DNA of 64,000 nt from Hydrogenophilales bacterium (GTDB lineage Bacteria > Pseudomonadota > Gammaproteobacteria > Burkholderiales > Eutrophovitaceae). The translations under genes and the position numbers were made by a program. A model generated the notes under the pieces. It saw only the letters and a program-made list of their open reading frames with translations, made no database searches and was not told where the DNA came from. The stretch lies in NCBI GenBank assembly GCA_902627495.1, contig CACOJS010000002.1, positions 1 through 64,000 on the forward strand, read 5' to 3'. Below are positions 55,285 through 62,836 of the stretch, one piece after another; the first letter of the stretch is position 1, and every line of letters starts with the position of its first letter.

Positions 55285-55971
55285 ATAGTACCTAGTCTTG
55301 ATTGAGGAGAGGTGGTTTAGTTTGAATCCCCAACACATATATTGTCTCCGACTAAATACCGCAAATGTTTGGCAGTTTGTATATTTTCGAAGGTAGATCT
55401 GTATCAACGGATCCAGCGTGACAGAGTGTTTTTATCTTGGAAGTATCACTAGAGCAGTCGAAGTTTAGTGCCTTTGGAAAATTAGAACTGTTCAGGTCAT
55501 CAGCAACCCGTAATCCCTGCTAGAGGGCTTCTTAGCCCATCTAGGCTGGACTAAGTATATGGGTTGTTCCCGTGGTGCTTGAGGGCACGTCTTTAAAGAA
55601 AAATACAGCAATAAAATCGTATAAAATTAATACTGTGACAGTAATTTTTTCTACTTTCATTGAGAACAAAAGAGTGTTTATCTTAAATAGTGATTGGGTA
55701 ATACTTCTATTAAAGAGATAGTACGCAGCTAGTTACAACGAGTAAAAGACGATGTTTGGTGGTTATTTTTTAGATGCCGTAGGGCATAATTAATGGTTTA
55801 TTTTTTTAGGGATTTAACTGAATTCGAAAAACAATCATATTAGTCTAGACACAGGAACAATTAAGAATCAGCATGTTAAGGATTGAGGACATACTCTAAA
55901 ACTTAAAGAATGCTAAATGAATTATAACAATTTGCTGAGTTGTAAGCTTAGCAGACCTTGGGGAGAAGGTA
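55285..55971. other. Long intergenic region without a supported gene
   Basis: 687 bases, one of the largest gaps in the window. All frames are broken. It holds a small hairpin (GGGCT/AGCCC at 55525-55538) and a 13-base palindrome TACTGTGACAGTA at 55631-55643 followed by six T. Neither is a convincing terminator on its own. An unannotated small RNA or a long leader for the di-heme gene cannot be excluded, and I recognise no RNA family. Confidence 0.5.
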
Positions 55972-57420
55972 ATGCGACGGATAATTCGTAACATTCAAAC
56001 TGGTGCATTAGTAGTGTTAGGTTTAATTTTTTCTTGTGTAGTAAAAGGAGACTCTGAGGAAGGAGAGTTTTCGGATAAGTCGGCTGGTGATTTTACCGTT
56101 ATGATTTCTGATGAAAGTGCTTTTAGTCAACCTACACCAGTTTTGACCTACAAGCAGTCTAAGGTATTTAAGAGGGGTAGGATTCACTTTAATCAAAGAT
56201 GGGTAGTCTTTCCATTGACTGGAGGTGATTGGGGGTTAGGCCCAACCTTTATTGCTGATCGTTGTTCAGCCTGCCATGTAAATGCTGGTAGAGGAAATAT
56301 GCCCGAAAATTCGGATTCACAGTTGCTCTCTGCTTTGGTGCGTTTATCTGTCCCAGGGGTGGGACCAAATGGTGCCCCGAAACCTCACCCAAATTATGGA
56401 GATCAATTCCAGAATTCGGGGTTGGTTGGGGCAGAAAATGTGGAAGACCGACATTTTACAGATGGACAAATGCTTGGAGAGCGAGTTCGACCAGAAGTCA
56501 AGTTATATGTTGATTGGTCGACAGAGATCAGGAGGTTTGCAGATGGAGAGGAAATTGAGTTAAGGAAACCATATTTGCGAATAGAGGACTTAAATTTTGG
56601 TCCCCTTCATGGTGATGAAATGTTTTCTTTGCGTTTGGCCCAGCCACTATATGGTTTAGGTCTTCTAGAGGCAGTTGAGGAAAATACTTTATTAGACATA
56701 GCTAATTGGCAAAAAGGAAAAGGTTTAAATGGTCGGCCCAATTATGTTTGGGATTCCATAAATAAGAAACACACATTGGGAAGGTTTGGCTGGAAAGCAA
56801 ACGTTGCCTCTATAAAAGAACAAACAGCTCTAGCTTTTTTGAGTGACCTCGGTGTTACAACATCTTTATTTAAGGAAGAGAATTGTCCCCCCGTTCAGGT
56901 GGACTGCGCCGCGCAGCCACCTGGTAATCAGCCCGAACTCATCGATATTAATTGGGTAGAGCTGGAGTTTTGGACGCAGGCCTTGGCAGTGCCCGCCCGT
57001 CGTAATGTTAATGATGAGAGGTTTCTTAGAGGTAGCAGGCTTTTTCGAAAGGCAAAGTGTTCTTTTTGCCACACGCCAATACTCACAACTGGGCCGGAAT
57101 TTAAAAAACTCCCGCAATTGGCAAATCAGACATTTCGTGCTTATACTGATCTGCTGCTTCATGATATGGGAGAAGAGTTGGCAGACAATAGGCCGGATTT
57201 TAGGGCAAGCGGGGCTGATTGGCGAACGCCACCTTTGTGGGGCTCTGGGTTGTCTGGTAAAGTGTCTGGGAGCAAGTTGTTATTACACGACGGAAGAGCA
57301 CGCAGTTATAGCGAGGCAATTCTTTGGCATGGTGGGGAAGCAGAGGAGTCAAGGGAGTTATTCAGAAATATGAAGAAATCCGAAAGGGAAGCTCTTGTTT
57401 TTTATCTTAACTCCATTTGA
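55972..57420 (+). CDS. Di-heme DUF1111 oxidoreductase
   Basis: A 482-residue exported protein of the DUF1111 (putative di-heme oxidoreductase/peroxidase) family. A signal peptide (VVLGLIFSCVVKG), possibly with a lipid-anchor Cys, precedes two heme-c motifs, CSACH at residues 98-102 and CSFCH at about 363-367. The C-terminal signature LLLHDGRARSYSEAILWHGG is typical. GGGGAGAAGG precedes the ATG. It lies 56 bp before the second TRAP receptor gene and may be co-transcribed with it. The electron donor and substrate are unknown. Confidence 0.9.
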   Translation: MRRIIRNIQTGALVVLGLIFSCVVKGDSEEGEFSDKSAGDFTVMISDESAFSQPTPVLTYKQSKVFKRGRIHFNQRWVVFPLTGGDWGLGPTFIADRCSACHVNAGRGNMPENSDSQLLSALVRLSVPGVGPNGAPKPHPNYGDQFQNSGLVGAENVEDRHFTDGQMLGERVRPEVKLYVDWSTEIRRFADGEEIELRKPYLRIEDLNFGPLHGDEMFSLRLAQPLYGLGLLEAVEENTLLDIANWQKGKGLNGRPNYVWDSINKKHTLGRFGWKANVASIKEQTALAFLSDLGVTTSLFKEENCPPVQVDCAAQPPGNQPELIDINWVELEFWTQALAVPARRNVNDERFLRGSRLFRKAKCSFCHTPILTTGPEFKKLPQLANQTFRAYTDLLLHDMGEELADNRPDFRASGADWRTPPLWGSGLSGKVSGSKLLLHDGRARSYSEAILWHGGEAEESRELFRNMKKSEREALVFYLNSI

Positions 57421-57475
57421 TGGGGACTTTCAATTTATCTAGTGTATGTGAACAAACGATTATGGGGGTGGTGGT

Positions 57476-58582
57476 GTGGAAAACTTATCAATAGGTACAA
57501 AAATAGGTAGTAGTCTTTTTTGCTTGATGCTTCTCTTCGGATGTGGCGATGGTGATAACCCGCCTAGTGCTGAACAGATTAATGAGGGTAAAAATGAGAA
57601 CACAACTGTTCAAAAAACCACCTTAAAATTGGCTAGCGTGTTTCCTACCAGCCTAGAGTTGTTGGGTACTAATTTACCCGTCTTCGCAAAGCAAGTACAG
57701 AGAGTTAGTGGCGGGTCATTGGAGATAAAATATTATGAACCAAACGCACTGGTTCCTGCATTAGAATCGATACCGGCCGTTTCTAAAGGGTCGGTGGATG
57801 CAGCATGGAGTACTCCAGGCTTCTGGTCTGGTACTGATTCAGCCTTTAACTTTTTCACAACTGTGCCGTTTGGCCCCAGACCAGGAGAGTTTCTGGCGTG
57901 GATGTATAACGGTGGTGGACTCGGGTTACTAAATGACATGTTCGGTGAACATAACATGTACTCTATCCCTTGTGGTATTCAGCCACCAGAGGCATCAGGA
58001 TGGTTCAGGCAAGAAATTACATCTGTCTCGGATTTAAAGGGTCTTAAGATGAGATTCTTTGGCTTGGGTGCAAAGGTGATGGATCAGCTCGGAGTGGCGA
58101 CTCAGCTACTTGCACCCGGAGAAATTTTTCAGGCTTTGCAGTTAGGAACGATAGACGCTACTGAGTTTGCTAACCCTTCGGTAGACAAAAATATGGGTTT
58201 TTCGCAAATAGCAAAATATTATTATTTTCCTGGTTGGCACCAGCCATCATCAATTCTCCACTTTATTATTAACAAAGAAAAGTGGGATGCTCTCGCAGAC
58301 CAACACCAAGCTGTCATAGAATACACTTGCGGAAACATGATAACCAAGATGCTGGCAGAGGCCGAGGCTACACAGTGGTCAGCCATGAAAGAAATGCAAG
58401 AAAAAGATAATGTGAAGATTCAAAGATGGGCTCCAGAAATAATTGAGGAATTTAAAGCCAATTGGGAAAAGGTGGTTGTGCAGGAGTCGCAAAAAAACCC
58501 GAATTTTAAGACAGTGTACGACTCTTATAAGAATTTCAGGGACAATTATAGTCTTTGGGGGGAATATGGGTATCTTCGATAA
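57476..58582 (+). CDS. TRAP transporter solute receptor, DctP/TakP-like lipoprotein
   Basis: A 368-residue receptor starting with GTG after a strong GGGGGTGGTG site. The Sec signal ends in a lipobox (LLFGC, C23). The binding domain parallels the receptor at 30064: GWFRQEITSVSDLKGLKMRF, PGEIFQALQLGTIDATEFAN and PGWHQPSSILHFIINKEKWD. The two proteins are diverged paralogues, so the two systems probably take related acids, but neither substrate is fixed by sequence. The leader is Sec-type, unlike the Tat-type leader of the first system. Confidence 0.92.
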   Translation: MENLSIGTKIGSSLFCLMLLFGCGDGDNPPSAEQINEGKNENTTVQKTTLKLASVFPTSLELLGTNLPVFAKQVQRVSGGSLEIKYYEPNALVPALESIPAVSKGSVDAAWSTPGFWSGTDSAFNFFTTVPFGPRPGEFLAWMYNGGGLGLLNDMFGEHNMYSIPCGIQPPEASGWFRQEITSVSDLKGLKMRFFGLGAKVMDQLGVATQLLAPGEIFQALQLGTIDATEFANPSVDKNMGFSQIAKYYYFPGWHQPSSILHFIINKEKWDALADQHQAVIEYTCGNMITKMLAEAEATQWSAMKEMQEKDNVKIQRWAPEIIEEFKANWEKVVVQESQKNPNFKTVYDSYKNFRDNYSLWGEYGYLR

Positions 58583-58655
58583 ATCGTTGGTAGCCTGACC
58601 TTAGTAAAGTGGATAAACCCAATGGGTATGTGTGTAAAAAGGAGCCAGTAGTTTG

Positions 58656-59225
58656 ATGGAGAAACTGTTAGCCATCAGTGATGGTGTTAACCGTTTTCTA
58701 GAGAAAGTGGCCATGGTTTCGGGGGGGCTATTTATAGCTACGGTTATAGTAATTGTTTTCGATGTACTATCTCGCAAACTCGGTTTTCAAATGCCGGGAA
58801 TGGGTTCCACCCGGTTACAAGAGCTGGAATGGCATCTTCATACTGCTTTATTTTCATTTTGGTTGGGTGTGGCTTATGTCAAAAACTCACATGTTCGAAT
58901 CGATGTTTTGATTGCAAATTTGGAACCAAGGCTAAAGGCCTGGATCGAGCTTATTGGGTGTATTTTATTTGCGATCCCGTATTGTTTGTTAGCAATTTAT
59001 TTTAGTTTTGATTTTGCGTTCACTGCTCTAATGGATAACGAGGGCTCTCCTTCTTCCAATGGTCTTCCCTGGAGGTGGATTCCTAAGACTGTTATTTTGA
59101 TCGGCTTAATAATGCTTCTGGTCGGTGTTTTTTCTGTAATTATGCGAATATTAGTTTTTCTTTATGGCCCTGAAAGGCTACGCGTAAAGAGTTCCTTTGG
59201 AACTTTTCAATTGCACCATAGGTAG
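58656..59225 (+). CDS. TRAP transporter small permease subunit (DctQ)
   Basis: A 189-residue four-helix membrane protein. DctQ features include VIVIVFDVLSRKLGFQMPGM and LQELEWHLHTALFSFWLGVAYVKNSHVRIDVL in two parts. AAAAAGGAG lies upstream; a TTG at 58653 would add one residue. dctM starts 9 bp after the stop. Confidence 0.9.
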   Translation: MEKLLAISDGVNRFLEKVAMVSGGLFIATVIVIVFDVLSRKLGFQMPGMGSTRLQELEWHLHTALFSFWLGVAYVKNSHVRIDVLIANLEPRLKAWIELIGCILFAIPYCLLAIYFSFDFAFTALMDNEGSPSSNGLPWRWIPKTVILIGLIMLLVGVFSVIMRILVFLYGPERLRVKSSFGTFQLHHR

Positions 59226-59234
59226 GAACATGTT

Positions 59235-60620
59235 ATGACCTGGGTAAACGAGTATATTTCTTTAGTACTTTTCATCGTCCTGGCCTTGACTCTATTTTGT
59301 GGTTTTCCGGTGGCATTTGTCCTAGGGGGAATAGGTATTCTTTTTGGAGCGATAGGAATTTTGCTAGGATTGTTTGAACCCATACAATTTTTCAATCTGC
59401 TTCCTCGTATTTGGGGTACCGCGGCATCAAATCCTATTCTTGTTGCTGTCCCAATGTTTATTTTTATGGGTACTATGCTTGAAAAAAGCGGGGTTGCCGA
59501 TGATTTGTTACATTGTTTGCAAGTATTGTTAAGGCGGGTTCCGGGTGGGCTAGCAATGTCAGTGACAATAATGGGGACAATAATGGCGGCAACCACAGGG
59601 ATCGTTGGGGCCTCAGTAGTTATGCTTACTATGATTGCGTTGCCATCAATGCTGGAGAGAAAATATGATACAAAATTGGCTGTTGGGACTATTGCGTCAG
59701 CGGGCACTTTGGGAATACTCATACCTCCCTCTATCATGCTCGTGATTATGGGTGATTTATTATCCATATCTGTAGGTGCTTTGTTTGCGGCTGCTGTAAT
59801 TCCTGGGGTTATACTAGCTGCGTTATATCTTAGTTATATTTGTGTAACCAGTTTAGTTAATCCTAAGAAAGCACCTGCATTACCCGACTCTTCAGGTCCA
59901 AAAACTAGGAAAGAATTTGTGCGGATGATAGGTAGAAGCTTTATTCCACCAGTTTTTTTGATAGTGTTAGTCTTGGGGTCTATTTTTGGCGGTTGGGCGA
60001 CTCCGACTGAGGCTGCTGGAATAGGCAGTTTGGGAGCGTTAATACTAGCTCAAGCAAAAGGCAGACTTAACCTCACAACATTGAAATCAGTAATTGAAAG
60101 GGCAGGGCTAACAAATGGAATGGTATTTTTCATTATTTTCGGTGCCACCTTATTTTCTTATGTATTCCGTTCCTTGGGTGGTGATGAATTAATAGTTGAG
60201 ATTTTGAGTGCAATGGGGATCAATACCGGTTGGGAAATCCTGGTGTTTATGCTGGTTTTGACTTTTGCTTTAGGGTTTTTCTTTGACTGGATAGAAATTA
60301 CCTTAATAGTTCTTCCTGTTTTTGCTCCAATTCTCCAAGGAGTGGATTTTGGGCCGCATCTTGGTGACGGTGGACCGATTCTATTCCTAACGTGGTTTGT
60401 TATTATGTTGTCTGTCAATTTACAAACTTCATTTTTAACTCCTCCCTTTGGATTTACCTTGTTTTATATGAAAGGTACTGTCCCTCCATCTATAAATATG
60501 GGTCAGATATACAGGGGTATTATTCCTTTTGTTCTATTACAGCTTACGGGTTTGGCTCTTTTGATTGCCTTTCCTCAGCTAGTCCTTTGGCTACCAAGGA
60601 CGGTAGGCTTCCTTCAATAA
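59235..60620 (+). CDS. TRAP transporter large permease subunit (DctM)
   Basis: A 461-residue polytopic permease. Family segments are MFIFMGTMLEKSGVADDLLH, TGIVGASVVMLTMIALPSML, LGILIPPSIMLVIMGDLLSI and GGWATPTEAAGIGSLGALIL. It is the 3' end of the second TRAP unit and converges on the amidohydrolase-like gene, with a hairpin terminator in the 47-bp gap. Confidence 0.94.
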   Translation: MTWVNEYISLVLFIVLALTLFCGFPVAFVLGGIGILFGAIGILLGLFEPIQFFNLLPRIWGTAASNPILVAVPMFIFMGTMLEKSGVADDLLHCLQVLLRRVPGGLAMSVTIMGTIMAATTGIVGASVVMLTMIALPSMLERKYDTKLAVGTIASAGTLGILIPPSIMLVIMGDLLSISVGALFAAAVIPGVILAALYLSYICVTSLVNPKKAPALPDSSGPKTRKEFVRMIGRSFIPPVFLIVLVLGSIFGGWATPTEAAGIGSLGALILAQAKGRLNLTTLKSVIERAGLTNGMVFFIIFGATLFSYVFRSLGGDELIVEILSAMGINTGWEILVFMLVLTFALGFFFDWIEITLIVLPVFAPILQGVDFGPHLGDGGPILFLTWFVIMLSVNLQTSFLTPPFGFTLFYMKGTVPPSINMGQIYRGIIPFVLLQLTGLALLIAFPQLVLWLPRTVGFLQ

Positions 60621-60649
60621 AAAAAGGTGAGCAAAACATTGCTCACCTT
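60618..60649 (-). terminator. Intrinsic terminator for the minus-strand amidohydrolase gene
   Basis: AAGGTGAGCAA at 60624-60634 and TTGCTCACCTT at 60639-60649 are perfect 11-bp complements around the four-base loop AACA. Read on the minus strand, the stem is followed by a run of seven T, starting about 20 bp after the stop of the 60668-62212 gene. On the plus strand the stem lies just after the dctM stop without a T-run, so it may also act weakly there. Confidence 0.85.
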
Positions 60650-60667
60650 ACCCTGTAAATAATGTTT

Positions 60668-62212
60668 CTAAGCTTTGTTATTTTCTTTAGCAACGTAGCC
60701 GTATGAAGCATTGCTTCTTTCACCCCCCATGGCAATATAATCAGCCTTTATTTGTGCTATTTGGTCATGCCTAAATGGTTTATCCCAGTCGACCCCACCA
60801 TATCCAATATCTAGGTTGTACAATGAAGCTGAGTTGGCTCCAAATATTTTTTGTTTTACCTCACTGTTAGGACCCCCAAGGGCTATTTTCCATCCCTGTT
60901 TTTTCATTACATCTGCAGGAATCTCGAGGCGACGAAGAGCTTCTATCTGCCATTGAGGGCTACCATACCAAACTGAATCAGTTCCCCAAACGACTCTTTC
61001 AGGCCCCATCATATTGACCAGTTGTCCTAAAAACATAGCACAAAATCTTGGGTTTGTGACCGCAGTGCTCGCAAAAGTGGTGCCCAGCTCAGCGTACACA
61101 TTATTGACACCATATTTTTCAGGAATCCGTGCAAGGTCGGTCGACCATTCCATGTATCCGCTTTTCTCAAAAGATGCTATTTCAAGTTCTGGTTTGTCCG
61201 CGAGCCATGGTCGTAATGCTGCGTGGTAAATGACAAAATTCATCCCGGGCCAATCCTTCGCTGCCTGACCCAAGTCATCCACTGTCGCATTTTGCCAGGT
61301 GCCTGCAAAGGCCTTTTCGTAGTCTCTTGGCATTAGACCTTTGTGTACACATATGGTGTTTATTCCTGCACGAACAGCTTTTTCATACATTGGATACATT
61401 AGCTTTTCATCATCTAAGCGCCAGGCATACTTAGAGGGCCCAAAAGGATCACCAATCGTGTAGGATTTCCATGAGCATGGTTTTAATTCCTCTATTGCCC
61501 GATCCACTTCATCCATCCAGTTCGGGTATTTAGGGGTAATAATGGAATGTCCTAGCATTCTCGTTCCACCAGCCATTTTATTCACTGCACGGCAGGCATT
61601 TTGTATTGCGTCATTGGAAATCAACCACCACGACGGATCATCAAATGGAGCTCCTGAGAGAAGAGCTATTTTGGTATCACTATCTAGAAATATTTCTTTT
61701 AGATAATTATCCATCTTGTAACGAGCTAGGGTCATGGGAGCGTCGTTAATGTTGGGATTTACGTCAGCTCCGACCGCCCATTTTGTTAACCCCAACAAAC
61801 CCTCTTGCTCGAAGTCATCTCTAATAAAGTGGGTTTGATCATCAAAGATGAATTGACGGGATAGCTGAGCTGCCCGGTAGTCAGACATCTCCATATCGTG
61901 GGCTTCAGCCTCTGAGACATCAAAGATAGGACCAAAAACCTTATTCATTGCCAGGAAGGCGGTTGCCATGCCTGCTGATGTCGCTAAAAATTTCCGGCGA
62001 TCCATACCATGCCGCTTAGCCTGATAGTCTCCCATTTCTTTTATTAACCCCTCTACTTTTTTCTGGTCTTCTGTCTGAGGCATGGGATTATATTCACCAT
62101 TAGATACTACTTGAGTGGGTATTGGAGATCGGAATGCCATTTCATCAGCATAATCGCACTCCTTATATTCCTCATCGCTCATATGAACGCCGATATGTCT
62201 TTGTGTTGCCAT
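60668..62212 (-). CDS. Tat-exported amidohydrolase-family (amidohydrolase_2-like) protein
   Basis: A 514-residue protein. A twin-arginine signal MDRRKFLATSAGMATAFLAM sits unusually far in, at residues 70-89, after a 69-residue hydrophilic, His- and acid-containing N-terminus. The rest looks like a metal-dependent TIM-barrel hydrolase of the amidohydrolase_2 type: INTICVHKGLMP, MNFVIYHAALRPW and VVWGTDSVWYGSPQWQIEAL with the terminal Asp. The first metal motif, normally HxH, reads DDQTHF (Q126-T-H128), so metal binding may differ. A strong GGGAGGAG site precedes the ATG. It lies 49 bp after a small secreted cysteine protein gene, probably the same operon. Confidence 0.82.
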   Translation of the reverse strand: MATQRHIGVHMSDEEYKECDYADEMAFRSPIPTQVVSNGEYNPMPQTEDQKKVEGLIKEMGDYQAKRHGMDRRKFLATSAGMATAFLAMNKVFGPIFDVSEAEAHDMEMSDYRAAQLSRQFIFDDQTHFIRDDFEQEGLLGLTKWAVGADVNPNINDAPMTLARYKMDNYLKEIFLDSDTKIALLSGAPFDDPSWWLISNDAIQNACRAVNKMAGGTRMLGHSIITPKYPNWMDEVDRAIEELKPCSWKSYTIGDPFGPSKYAWRLDDEKLMYPMYEKAVRAGINTICVHKGLMPRDYEKAFAGTWQNATVDDLGQAAKDWPGMNFVIYHAALRPWLADKPELEIASFEKSGYMEWSTDLARIPEKYGVNNVYAELGTTFASTAVTNPRFCAMFLGQLVNMMGPERVVWGTDSVWYGSPQWQIEALRRLEIPADVMKKQGWKIALGGPNSEVKQKIFGANSASLYNLDIGYGGVDWDKPFRHDQIAQIKADYIAMGGERSNASYGYVAKENNKA

Positions 62213-62261
62213 AACTCCTCCCTATTTTTTCTGAGTCACACTTTAATAAAAGCAAATGAAT

Positions 62262-62537
62262 CTAATTGTCGAATTTGTACTCCGAATCAGCGTCAGCAAT
62301 ACCTTCACAAGCTGCCTTGAAGTTAATCTTGGCATTACGGCAGGCCGTTCCAACTTGCACCATAGTATCGTTGGCACTATTTTCTTCGTTACAAAAATAT
62401 TCCACTTGCATCTTTGCATCGCTACACGTGCCAGCTCTCTCTAAACTTTCCGAGTCGTTTTCGTGGTGGGCAGCCGACAAGCTGCCGACAAAAAACAGCA
62501 GGCTAATTGCAGTTAGGACTTTGTTTGACCACCTCAT
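62262..62537 (-). CDS. Small secreted twin-CX10C protein
   Basis: A 91-residue protein with a clear Sec signal (KVLTAISLLFFVGSLSA, cleavage before AHHEND). The mature part has exactly four cysteines, C38, C49, C66 and C77, spaced CX10C-X16-CX10C, which suggests a helical hairpin held by two disulfides. An AGGGGGG ribosome-binding site precedes the ATG. It is the first gene before the Tat-exported amidohydrolase-like gene and could be its chaperone, partner or a separate periplasmic protein. No family is recognised. Confidence 0.72.
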   Translation of the reverse strand: MRWSNKVLTAISLLFFVGSLSAAHHENDSESLERAGTCSDAKMQVEYFCNEENSANDTMVQVGTACRNAKINFKAACEGIADADSEYKFDN

Positions 62538-62836
62538 AGAAATCCCCCCTATTTCTAAAGTTTGGTGTGAATATCTCCTCCGTCAACGTTGGCCTCCTCT
62601 AAGGGGGCAAGGATTTAACACCAGGCCAACTGATGACTGTCAGACAGTAACATGCAAAGTAAGTTGTTGGCAAAACAAAAAAAAAAGATCAATTAAACAA
62701 TTAATTATCTTGCTTCTGTCCGATGGTCTTCTTGTTTTAACGGTTTTATAGATGAAATTATTCATTTATTAATACGAGTCATCACCTATTTGGGGTATCA
62801 TTTTGCTGTTAATATTTTTATCTCAAATGAATAGTT
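62538..62836. other. Divergent intergenic region with a palindrome
   Basis: About 299 bases between the minus-strand twin-CX10C gene and the plus-strand partial gene. It holds the 13-base palindrome ACTGTCAGACAGT at 62636-62648, which could be an operator, and an A-run at about 62677-62687. No gene is supported; an opposite-strand frame crossing into 62751 is a shadow of the cysteine protein. Confidence 0.5.

Noticed and set aside
55320-55345. Sequence resembling a tRNA T-arm (GTTTGAATCCCC)
   Set aside because: No matching acceptor, anticodon or D arm could be placed around it.
55631-55643. TACTGTGACAGTA palindrome, similar in half-site to ACTGTCAGACAGT at 62636-62648
   Set aside because: The half-sites share ACTGT/ACAGT but the spacing differs (1 versus 3 central bases), so I do not claim one regulator binds both.
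62266-62751. Plus-strand 161-codon frame opposite the twin-CX10C gene
   Set aside because: It is antisense to a gene with a signal peptide, an ordered cysteine pattern and a strong ribosome-binding site, and itself has none of these.
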